From contig NC_050097.1 of assembly GCF_902167145.1 (NCBI RefSeq), positions 39,044,095 through 39,108,094 on the forward strand: DNA of 64,000 bases. Direction: 5' to 3'. This document shows positions 55,793 to 64,000 of this stretch, in pieces. Below the pieces are notes generated by a model. It saw only the letters and a list, made by a program, of their open reading frames with translations. It did not search any database and had not been told where the DNA came from. The position numbers and the translations under genes are program-made. This DNA is from Zea mays (Eukaryota; Streptophyta; Magnoliopsida; Poales; Poaceae). The number at the start of each line of letters is the position of its first letter. The stretch's first letter is position 1.

Positions 55793-57310
55793 TCAGTAAA
55801 TGTGCTTCGACTCTGGCACAGTGCTATTGACTGTGCGAGCTTCGAATTCCTCTCTGAAGTCCCGCTGAAGGTGAGTGTGTTGGCTCCCTTCTGGCTGCTG
55901 ACCTCTTTGTGTTGGTGGTGGCGGTGGAGGCTGTTGCCAAGATGCTTGGGGTTGGCTTGCCGAAGCAACAGAAGCTACAGGGTGATTGCCTACATATTCT
56001 GGAATGTAAGGCGAATGATACGAAGTAGTGTGCATGACCTGCTTCGGCTGACTCTGTTGTGCTACAGCTTCTGCTATCTCCTTTTGCTTCTGGATGGTAA
56101 CATGGCACATCCTGGTGGTATGGCCCTTGTCTTCACCATAGAATAGGCAGTAGATTTTTCTTGGCTGATCCCCGAATCTTCCCCCGAAGCCCCTGGCGCC
56201 TCTGCCCCTTGGCGCTGGCAGCCGAAAAGAGCTTTGCTGCTGCCCCGAAGATTGCGAGGAGAATTGTGGCCTTTGCTGTTGGCTCCCTCTATCATCACTC
56301 TGAGTGGAGTTATGAATTGACCTGACGTGCCTCGGATGAAATCTTCCTCCGAAGCCCCTGGTCATTTCAGAGAACCTGAATGCTTCCTCCCTTCTTTGGC
56401 AGAAGTCATTGTCAGCTCGGATATACTCGTCCATCTTCTGGAGCAGCTTCTCCAAAGTTTGTGGTGGCTTCCTGGCAAAGTATTGCGCTAAAGGTCCCGG
56501 CCGAAGTCCCTTAATCATGGCCTCAATGACAATTTCATTGGGCACTGTTGGCGCATGTGCCCTCAGACGTAGAAACCTTCGGACATACGCCTGAAGGTAT
56601 TCTTCGTGGTCCTGGGTACACTGGAATAAAGCTTGAGCAGTAACTGGCTTCGTCTGAAACCCTTGGAAGCTGGTTATCAAGATATCCTTCAGCTTCTGCC
56701 ATGAGGTGATTGTCCCTGGCCAAAGAGAGGAGTACCAGGTTTGAGCGACACTCTTGACGACCATGACAAAAGACTTTGCCATGACTGCAGTATTGCCACC
56801 ATACGAAGATATGGTTGCTTCATAGCTCATCAAGAATTGCTTCGGGTCTGAATGACCGTCGTACATGGGGAGCTGGGGTGGCTTGTAAGACTGGGGCCAT
56901 GGTGTAGCCTGTAATTCTGTTGATAGAGGAGAAGCATCATCAAAAGCAAAATTTCTATGATGGAAATCTTCATATCAGTCGTCCTCATTGTAGAAGCCCT
57001 CCTGATGAAGCTCTCTGCGCGGAGGCCTTCGGTTCTGGTCATCTTGAGCAAGATGACAAACCTCTTCCGAAGCTTCATCTATCTGCCTCTGAAGGTCAGC
57101 TAGACGAGCCATCTTCTCCTTCTTTCGTTGCACCTGTTGATGGAGCATCTCCAGGTTTTGGATTTCCTGGTCCAAGTCGTCCTCCGAAGGCGTTGGACTG
57201 GTGGCCTTCCTCTTCTAGCTTCGGGCCTCCCTAAGAGAAAGGACGTCCTGATTGGGGTCCAGTGGCTGCAGAGTGGCAGCCCCTGTCGCTGAAGCTTTTT
57301 TCGACGGCAT
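55793..57310 (-). pseudogene. gag: Gag of the zeon-like element
   Basis: Starts at ATG 57310 (MPSKKASATGAATLQPLDPN), 56 bp after the PBS. Coiled coil (LDQEIQNLEMLHQQVQRKKE), then the retrotransposon gag domain (MYDGHSDPKQFLMSYEATIS, VAQTWYSSLWPGTITSWQKL, GFQTKPVTAQALFQCTQ), a Gln/Arg-rich linker, the zinc-finger variant CLFYGEDKGHTTRMC (second cysteine replaced), and a Pro/Gln-rich tail ending at 55793. In-frame stops at 57215-57217 (codon 32) and 56975-56977 (codon 112). About 505 codons. No protease follows, so an autonomous relative must supply all enzymes. Confidence 0.9.
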
Positions 57311-57365
57311 GACGAAGGTGATGCTTGTCGAAGGTGTTCAAAGCTCAAGAAATGGAAGTGAGTTC

Positions 57366-57383
57366 ACCGGAGGTGGGCGCCAA
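57366..57383 (-). other. Primer-binding site of the zeon-like element
   Basis: TTGGCGCCCACCTCCGG on the minus strand, touching the 5' LTR; identical to the stub at 2142. Confidence 0.8.
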
Positions 57384-58061
57384 TGTTGGGGACTTGTTCT
57401 CAAATGCTTTGGTTTAAGAACAAGGCAACATAAAAAGTGTTAAATATAATAGTCCTTCGTCCTTCAAGACATTATGTCCCTTCGGATATAATGAATTCCG
57501 GACGAAGGTTGTGAAGGAAAAAACCTTCGTAAGCACAATAAATGATAAAAAAAATTCATATATAAAATACGAAAAATAATATAAACATTATTATCAACTT
57601 ATTTTTATTTTCATTACCATATCCAAAATAACAAATTATAAATGTACCTTCGGTTTGAAGGAAAGTAAAGGTACAGACGTGATGCAAAAAGTGAATGCCA
57701 AGTCCGCGTGAATAGTATGGGAGTACTATTCATCTATTTATAGGCACAGGACGTAGCCCGTGTAAAATTACATTAATGCCCCTTACATTTATCAATAACT
57801 CTATAGTAATTCTTCGAGGTCTAATTTGGCTTTTCATCTTTAAGTCGGTTCCCTTTTTCTGCTGTCATGCCGAAGCTTTTCTGCATATAGCTTCGTGATT
57901 GTCTCATCCTTCGTCATGATCGCCTTCCATCCCAGTCAAGCTTCGTCTTGACCATGCTCTTGTATACCTGTAACCTGATTCCGAAGATGCCTGCTCGCAT
58001 GCTTGGAAAACATTGTTAAATCATGTTTTTGAGGACCCTCGGAAGCCGAAGGCCCCCAACA
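57384..58061 (-). repeat. 5' LTR of the zeon-like element
   Basis: 678 bp, plus-strand TGTTGGGGACTTG to GCCCCCAACA. Minus-strand TATAAATA at 57735-57742. Small differences from 50690-51368 indicate some age since insertion. Confidence 0.93.
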
Positions 58062-59558
58062 GTTGCAATGGTTCGTCTGATATGATCTTTACGTGCGCAT
58101 AGGAGTTGACATGTCTTGCTAGAGGCCGCTGTCAATTATTGGGCCAAGTAAGAGTACTCGGGCTATGTCTATTTGTACGTGAACCTATAGGGTCACACAC
58201 TTAAGGGGAAGGAAGCCTAACTCGGATTAGATCCGAAATTAGACTGGGCTTTAGGGTTACTGATGGGCCTCGGTGTCAGAAGCCCACCATAACGCCTATA
58301 TAATGAGGGGCGGGGGCGCGGTTAGGCTTAACCTAATTCGCCACCAGCAAACGAGTAGTCGCTCGCCTCTCGCCCTCGCCAAGCCGCCGTCGTGAACCTA
58401 GCAGTTCGGTACGCGGCGCTTCCTCCCTATACGTGTGGATACCTCGGAGGTGTTGCATCTGGAGCACTAGGACGAACCATGCGAGGACGTGAAGGACGCC
58501 GACGACTGCACGGCACTGCTCGACGCGTTCGTCTACATCGAGACGTCTTCCGCTGCTCTGCGCGTCTAGTGGTAATTCCATGACCTATAACCGCAGTAGT
58601 TCTTGGTTTTATGGGGTTGAAAATTTTGTTTTGCGCTAGCGTAGCCTCCCTGTAATCCTTCACCATGCTCACGGTTAAGAGCAGCCTTGGGATCACCTTT
58701 GATTAGAGATACTCTGGATTCATTTATGTTGATGGTTTATTGATGATGGCTATAATTATGATATTTGGTACTTTCCTCTTTGAGGAAGTGCTCTCTTTTA
58801 AGAATATCAACTTGGGTTTTATGATAAAACTTGGTTTCTATTAATGATAAATACCTGACCAATTAAAAGCAACAACTTTGAGCTTAACCCCACATACAAC
58901 TAGTTCACTTCAGTCAAATGAGACATTTGCAGAGTACGTTGATGTGTACCCTTGTTTAAACACCAAACACTAGGTTGTCCCTATTGCAACCATTGCTCAT
59001 GAGAAGACGAAGGGAATGCAGAGAATTTTCAAGAGTTTCAGGACTTCAAGGAATTCTAATCCACATAGTCATTAATCTATGAAGGCCTTATCTTACTATG
59101 TTTCATTCAACACTTTGATTTATGTTTAAGTTAATGACTATGTGGATGTTTTGGACATCATTATGTAATAAAGTTATACTTATTTCCGCTATTATTTGAG
59201 CATTGCGTGATGATGTCCAATTATGTAATCGATGCGTACGTGAATTTCTGATTCTGGCACGTACATGGTTCGCATTCGTTTTACCTTCTAAAACCGGGTG
59301 TGACAGGACAACACTAATGTTATTGTCTTGAGTATTACCACTATGTAAGTGTTTTTGTTGGCATGTAAGCTACTTCAAGTGAATTTTAGAATTAACTTTT
59401 CAATTTAACATCTTTGTAATATATTTGTGAGTTTATGTGGTGTCTCCATAATTTGTTTACTTATATATGTTTGTTAAATTTTCAGTGTTAAATGTAATAA
59501 TGTCACCCTCCTTAATCTATAAATCCTAACTATAAAACTATAATGCTCCTATAATGTT

Positions 59559-60326
59559 TGACCCCGATGGACAGATTAGTTGTGTCTATAGAGAAACCCT
59601 TATGTGGTATGGGTTGTATCGAGTGAAAAAATGGGGTGGATAGGTGGGGTGAGGGTTGTAACATCCTTAAATATATTGAAAATGAAAAATTATCGCACCT
59701 AATTAAAATTCGGTGGGAATTGTGGAGCGGGATGCATTGGGGCAGGTATCTGTGGTGGGGGTATCTAGTAAAAAGGGTGAATGGGGGTGAGGGTTTGAAC
59801 CTTCTTAAAAACTAGTGAAACGAAAAAAAACAGTAGTACACAAATTTTGGTGGAGGGTAGCAGAGGGTTTGCGATGGGAGGCTTATATGGTATGGGTCAT
59901 ATCTAGTGAAATGGGGGTGGATGGGTGGGGGTGCTAGCCTTCTGAAATCTCATTAAAAGTAAAAATGGTCATACCTTAAATTCGGTGGGGATAGTGGAGC
60001 GATCTGCAGTGGACATATTTATGTGGTGGAGGTTGTATCTGGTGAAAAATGGGTGGATGATTGGGGGTGGAGATGAGGGCGTCAATCTCCTTAAATCTAG
60101 TGAAGTTATAAAAATGGAAGGGTTTGCGTCAGACAAGCTTCCCTGGTATGTGGTATGGGTCCTATCCGGTGAAAGAAGGGTTGGATGGGTGGGGTGGGGT
60201 TGTAACCTTAAAACCCATGAAATAGAAAAAACGGTCATATCCTAAATTCGGTGTGATAACGAAGCAGGTTGCACGAACATGCTTATGTGTTAGAGATCAT
60301 ATCTAGTGAAAAAAGAGGAGTAATGG
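59559..60326. repeat. Degenerate tandem repeat, copy 2
   Basis: Same five to six units as 43423-44190, shifted by 16136 bp, with a handful of substitutions. Confidence 0.85.
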
Positions 60327-60416
60327 TCGTACCTAGAATCTAGTAGCATTCATACAATTTCTTAAACAAAGGCGTTGTTAAAGGATTGTTTGTGTGAGCC
60401 TTGAACTACACTAACA

Positions 60417-60683
60417 TAGAGATATTTTTTATTTTATTTTTTGTACATACATATTTGTGATACTCTAAAATGTATTGTACATATTTTAGTTTTGCTAAAC
60501 CGATTATTTAAAGTATTGAAATAGATAGAGGACCGTTTAGAGAAACTCTATATATAGAGAATCCAGTAGCGTCCTCTAAATTTAGAGGACCATTTAGAGG
60601 ACACTACTGGAGAGCGTAGAGGACCATTTGATACTCTATATTTAGGGTAGAGGACCCTTTAGGGTTTCTTGTTGGAGGCAGCC
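60417..60683. mobile_element. MITE remainder, 3' end intact, 5' end deleted
   Basis: Begins at AGAGATATTTT and ends GTTGGAGGCAGCC, the inverse of the 5' end seen at 44283. Keeps the hairpin of copy 1 at about 60568-60612. Confidence 0.65.
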
Positions 60684-61003
60684 AACTCCAACAAACACCG
60701 TAAACGGCCCCGTATCCTTATTTTGCACGCCCACGAGTACTGTTCACCCTCCCAGCAGACTCCCTATCATGAGATGCAAAATTGGTGGAGCTCCATGCAC
60801 TCCCTTTTCACACGGTTTCTCTCTCCTCCCCACAACTAATTCGAGACATTAACTTTGTTGTGAGGACACGTGATTCGATGCATGCGGATGCTAGAAGCCA
60901 CGACCGAATAGGGATGCTGTTGGAAACCGAGCATCTATTTTTGGTGGAACCCATAGCCGATGGGGTGTAAAATACGGATAAACGGTCTGCTAGAGTTGGT
61001 CTT
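60680..61003. mobile_element. Candidate second MITE
   Basis: Imperfect terminal inverted repeats AGCCAACTCCAACAAAC and GTCTGCTAGAGTTGGTCT, about 320 bp apart, abutting or overlapping the previous MITE. No transposase. Family not assigned. Confidence 0.5.
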
Positions 61004-61009
61004 AGTGTC

Positions 61010-61232
61010 TAAAGTACTATTACTATGTAAGTATTTTTGTTGGCATGTAAGCCACTTCAAGCGAATTTGGGAATTCACTGTTTAATATAACATCTTTGTA
61101 CGACTTTCATGAGTTTGTGTGGGCCTGTGGGGTGTTCCTATAAACTCTTTACTTATATTTATGTTTGTTATATATACAGTGTTATTAAATGTAATCATGC
61201 CACTCTCCCTAATCTAAAATTCCGACGACTAC
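61010..61232. repeat. Diverged third copy of the flank segment
   Basis: ACTATGTAAGT(A/G)TTTTTGTTGGCATGTAAG(C)CACTTCAAG and following bases match 43195-43390 and 59331-59526 at roughly 75-80% by eye. Older than the 16-kb duplication. Confidence 0.7.
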
Positions 61233-61293
61233 CTCTTTGGACAGATCGTGTCTCTGACTTGTCCCACTCCGCTCAGCCTCAGCCCGTTCCTAG

Positions 61294-61300
61294 TATAAAA
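61294..61300 (+). promoter_or_regulatory. TATA box of a candidate gene
   Basis: TATAAAA in CCTAGTATAAAAGCCACGG, followed by a CT- and CA-rich leader typical of cereal 5' UTRs. Confidence 0.55.
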
Positions 61301-61324
61301 GCCACGGCCCGCGGCCACCCGGTG

Positions 61325-61479
61325 CTCACACGCAGACGCACGCCTCAAGGCTTCACAAGTTCTCTCACAAGTTTCTCTGCCCTCTCTTACTACTGCTGGG
61401 GTGCGCGGCGCTCCACCCGCAGCAGCAACAGCCGGCTCCCGCTCCGCTGCCCCGCCGGGCCGCTCCCGGCCATGGATAC
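61325..61479 (+). CDS. Candidate gene 5' end: leader and 8-nt coding start before an intron
   Basis: About 145 nt of leader (ACAAGTTCTCTCACAAGTTT, CCGCAGCAGCAACAGCCGG) leads to GGCCATGGATAC|GTAAGACG. The ATG at 61472 fits the monocot start context; if unspliced the frame stops at once (ATG GAT ACG TAA), but GTAAG at 61480 is a good splice donor, which would make the first coding segment only 8 nt. Introns this close to the ATG occur in several plant gene families. The downstream exons were not identified; the gene family is unknown. It could also be a promoter fragment carried by a transposon. Confidence 0.4.
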
Positions 61480-62130
61480 GTAAGACGTCGATCTCTTCTT
61501 CTTCCTTATTACTAGCTTTGCGCTCCGTCGGACCATCGGTGCCGTCGGGTTCGCTCGTGTGTGCACCCGGGTTGGGGTGGGTACGGTTCGCTCGTGTGTG
61601 CAGCCGGGTTGGGGTCGGGAGTGGTCTGCGGATTTGGAGCGGCTGGCCCTCTCGGTTTCTCGGGCCGATTGATCGACGAGGCGGCGGTTCCGGTGCGTGC
61701 GTGGGGTTGGTTTCGTGAGCCGGACGGCTCTGGTTTTTTATGAGGCCGCTCTGATGCCCCTGGGCTTGCCGGCGACAGGAGGGGAGGATGATCTCTGAGC
61801 CACGTCGGAATGTGCTCTAGGTCGGCCGGAGACGAGTTCCGAGCCCATGTAGACGGTGGGGGGCCGCGTCCATCTGCGGTTTACCGGCCTGTCCGGCCAG
61901 AAGGCAAGCCACTTTGCAGCCTGCGGGGGTGCAAGAGGAAGCATCCGCTGTGAGGATTGAGGAAGCAGAGGAATCTTCTGTTTGCTGCGGACCTACCGAG
62001 TGTGGAGATGGATCCTGTGCAGTCTATTGGGTCCATCACAGCTGACCCGACGCCGGCTGAGCTCCATCGATCTGTGATCATTGTGAGGAAGAGAGGGGAT
62101 TTGGAAATTGGAATCTGTGTGTTCTAGTAC
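61480..62130 (+). other. Possible first intron and a short candidate exon region
   Basis: GT-rich sequence follows the donor. Around 61895-62045 one frame reads QATLQPAGVQEEASAVRIEE, AEESSVCCGPTECGDGSCAV; another frame, from ATG 62008, encodes 39 codons (MDPVQSIGSITADPTPAELH, RSVIIVRKRGDLEIG) to TAG 62125. Both look more protein-like than the surroundings, but no family is recognised and no exon borders can be fixed. Confidence 0.3.
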
Positions 62131-63280
62131 AAGGCAGCTTTGGAGATTGCATTTCCTGGAGGCGGAAATGCAGAGTACTGAATCATGCCAAGTTCTACTG
62201 CTTTATACACTCCGGTCATCCGGTGCATGTTGAGGCGCAAGAGGAATCTTCCGCTAGAAGGAAGCCTAAGGAGTTTATTATTTTTTCCCATAAGACTGAC
62301 AAGTCCTAGGAGTTGGGCATTGCCTGGTCGCGACGCGGCTGACCTTATCTGGCACTGGGCTTGGATGATTTAGCAGATCTACAATCACAATCCCCCGCTT
62401 CACTTTGCAAACAGTATAGTCAGTTTGACGTCTTCTATTTTACACCATCTACCAAAGAAACCTGATGTGGTCGCAAAAAAGAAGAGATTTCAGATCCCAA
62501 CGCGTAGATTGTTTATCGCCCCAAGCAAGAGGTGGTGCGGAAATGGCAGTCACTGCTGTCGGAACAAATAGTGTATTATGGTGACTGTAATCTAAGGGTC
62601 GTGCAAGGTCAAGTGTCAGCCAGAGTGCTCTGTTCTGTTCAGCCTCCTGGTATGTTTGCTGTGGCATAGCACCCTTGGCAAAGTACAACCAAATTCAAAT
62701 GGAGACGAGGAGCAGGATTGAATCATAGTGGGATGGGACACAGTGTGGCAGTGATTGGGGAAAGTTAGCAGCTCCAAAATTGCATGCACGTCAACGGCCG
62801 GTCCATGGGTCAAATGCTCTTTTGATCATGTTTCTGCTACACGTCGTCGTTTCACTAAATTATTTTTTTCTTCGAAAGTTCTCGCTTGAGTTTATCTTAT
62901 GTCTGCGAAAGATACTACCATAAAATCTAAACCCTAACAGAAATGAATGCTGCACCTTTTTCAGTTCGTGGATTATGAATGGGTTGGGTCTTGCTGAAAA
63001 AATAAGAAGCGCAACCCAGTCGTTCACCCTCCGACTTGGTGAGCTTTTTGCAAAACCGCGTACCAAATGCACCTACTGCGACTGCGTCATTGACATTAGC
63101 AATGTAAGTTCCGGTTAACTACTTACTTAGTTATGAGTTGTGACCGCTCTATGTATTTTTTGATCTGTCGTTTGATTGACCTACATCGAATTTCGAAAAA
63201 TGTTCTTCCAGACATCATTTCCGTTAAGCACTATGATCCAACGTAAGTAGGAAAACTTTGTACGTCATTTTCTCAAACGT
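62131..63280. other. Stretch with no supported feature
   Basis: Mixed-composition DNA, AT-richer after 62.8 kb. Short ORFs on both strands show no recognisable motif. It could be intron or intergenic sequence of the candidate gene. Confidence 0.4.
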
Positions 63281-63282
63281 CA

Positions 63283-63639
63283 TGTTTGGATGCTTAGAAT
63301 TGAATTTCATTCTAATAATAATAATTTAGGCACATATCAATTAATCTAATTCGATTTTATGTAAAATATATATCTGTATACTATTATTAGCAAGATGTCG
63401 GAGATATTTATGTGCTATATTTTTACTATAAAGGAGTGAGTCGAAAAGCGTCTATGTTGTAGAGTAGAAACAAATTCTACTGATACATAGAATCATTTCA
63501 CATCTTATACCCCATGAATTTGATATAGGCTTATATCTGAACCTTTGAAAATGGTGGAATGTTAAATTTCAAGCTAAGTAGATTGTTTTATGAAGTAAAT
63601 TCCAATCTTCCAAAATGAATGGATCCAAACGCCTCATAA
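63283..63639. mobile_element. Candidate MITE
   Basis: AT-rich segment of about 360 bp with ends TGTTTGGATGC and GGATCCAAACGC that are imperfect inverted repeats. This type of GTTTGGAT terminus is common among grass MITEs. No TSD could be fixed. Confidence 0.5.
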
Positions 63640-63875
63640 ACTTAATGAGTTGTTTGTAGATTTGTTGCACAACATAATGACGTAAATGTCATAGTTTCAT
63701 TATTTTGTCATTAGGCTATTCACAGCGTATGGTGTCATATTCCAAAATTTAAGACTGCCACATAGTATACATATTATCAAACTCTCTAAATGAAACACCT
63801 ATAGTATCATGCCTCAGTACGATATTATCCGAAAACCAAGACGTTGGATACAATGTTGGAGCAGACCGAGCGGTA

Positions 63876-64000
63876 TCTCCCTCCGTCCTAATATATAAGA
63901 CATAACCATTTTTTATTTTAGTCCCATAATATATGTTGTGCTCTCTTTAAATAAAAGTATATCGATGTAGTAGTATTAATGTTGATAGAGAGAATTAATA
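63876..64000. mobile_element. Start of a Stowaway-type MITE, runs off right edge
   Basis: CTCCCTCCGTCCTAATATATAAGACATA preceded by TA, the standard Stowaway (Tc1/mariner) terminus in grasses. The 3' end is outside the window. Confidence 0.8.

Larger units (their letters stand above)
50690..58061 (-). mobile_element. cinful-zeon-like Ty3/gypsy element, gag only
   Basis: 7372-bp minus-strand element with TSD GTTGC (50685-50689, 58062-58066). 3' LTR 50690-51368, 5' LTR 57384-58061, PBS 57366-57383, gag 57310-55793. There is no protease, RT or integrase; where pol would be, the opposite strand holds an intron-containing gene (51524-54811). Total length, LTR size and gag-only content fit the non-autonomous maize zeon type, whose pol-bearing relative is cinful; the assignment is by memory of sizes. 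Confidence 0.88.
44671..58663 (+). mobile_element. Ty1/copia element (non-Sirevirus) with truncated 5' LTR, split 3' LTR
   Basis: Plus strand: partial LTR, PBS (44802-44813), about 1.2-kb leader, gag-pol 46030-49995, PPT, 3' LTR 50016-50689 plus 58067-58663, then TSD CCATG (58664-58668). The 3' LTR is interrupted by the zeon-like element at 50690-58061. Two frameshifts (near 46150 and 49335) break gag-pol. Family name not assigned. Confidence 0.9.
50016..58663 (+). repeat. Copia 3' LTR, interrupted by the zeon-like element
   Basis: LTR parts 50016-50689 and 58067-58663 (about 1271 bp together). The empty site in the solo LTR (around 41933, ATGTTGCAATGG) shows the insertion was clean and duplicated GTTGC. 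TATA box TATATAAT at 58297-58304. Confidence 0.93.
58664..60683. repeat. Flank copy 2 of the locus-specific duplication
   Basis: Chromovirus LTR end (58664-59305), flank, tandem repeat and MITE remainder, nearly identical to 42527-44670. It lacks the 141 bp that carry the MITE 5' end in copy 1, but keeps the MITE 3' end. Confidence 0.9.

Noticed and set aside
63700..63870. Another MITE bounded by GGCTATTCACAGCG and GGAGCAGACC
   Set aside because: The inverted-repeat match is too weak by eye and no TSD was found.

Overview
This window is repeat-dense nuclear DNA from a grass, almost certainly maize or a close Zea relative. The evidence is the repeat set: three Opie/Ji-type Sirevirus (Ty1/copia) elements whose LTRs carry the palindrome CACCGGACAGTCCGGTG, a Huck-like Tat-lineage Ty3/gypsy element, cinful-zeon-like gypsy LTRs rich in CTTCGG/CCGAAG, a LINE, a chromovirus with a roughly 3.2-kb LTR, another copia element, MITEs, and finally a candidate low-copy gene start. 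Family names come from memory of maize repeats. The element structures (LTRs, target-site duplications, PBS, PPT, domains) were read directly from the bases.

Left half (1-38.2 kb) is a deep nest. Sirevirus S1 (before 1 to 6198, minus) and Sirevirus S2 (6530-15465, minus, TSD GAAAC) both sit inside the polyprotein of a plus-strand Huck-like element (6199-23888; 3' LTR 22609-23888). S1 itself holds a cinful-zeon-like LTR-PBS-LTR remnant (1506-2802, TSD ATGCA). The Huck-like element lies in the reverse transcriptase of a minus-strand LINE. The LINE's ORF1 is split again by Sirevirus S3 (26206-35418, TSD GCTGC). The LINE in turn abuts the integrase/chromodomain end of a plus-strand chromovirus.

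Right half (38.2-64 kb). The chromovirus 3' LTR (38658-43169) received a copia element (LTR about 1.27 kb, TSD CCATG). That locus was then rearranged: a solo LTR (41252-42526) with its downstream flank is joined, through a filler-bearing junction near 44.67 kb, to a second copy of the same element that has only the last 130 bp of its 5' LTR. The flank (chromovirus LTR end, a tandem repeat of about 135-150 bp, a MITE) therefore occurs twice, at 42.5-44.7 kb and 58.7-60.7 kb. The 3' LTR of the copia element is split by a 7.37-kb gag-only cinful-zeon-like element (50690-58061, TSD GTTGC).

The most notable item is inside that last element. On the strand opposite to gag it has a complete eukaryotic-style gene: a TATA box, a long ORF resembling the 'putative gypsy type transposon' (PF04195-like) family with basic clusters, two introns with GT/AG borders that fit the reading frame, and a coiled-coil C-terminus. 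Because the introns are antisense to the element's genomic RNA they should survive retrotransposition. Remnants of a similar antisense coiled-coil ORF lie in the Huck-like element.

Beyond 61 kb the sequence looks gene-proximal: a TATA box, a GC-rich leader, an ATG followed after 8 nt by a splice donor, and further MITEs including the start of a Stowaway element. Every transposon polyprotein seen here has stops, frameshifts or insertions, except the S1 pol fragment, which is open to the window edge but has an altered protease motif. No CRISPR array, rRNA or tRNA gene was seen.
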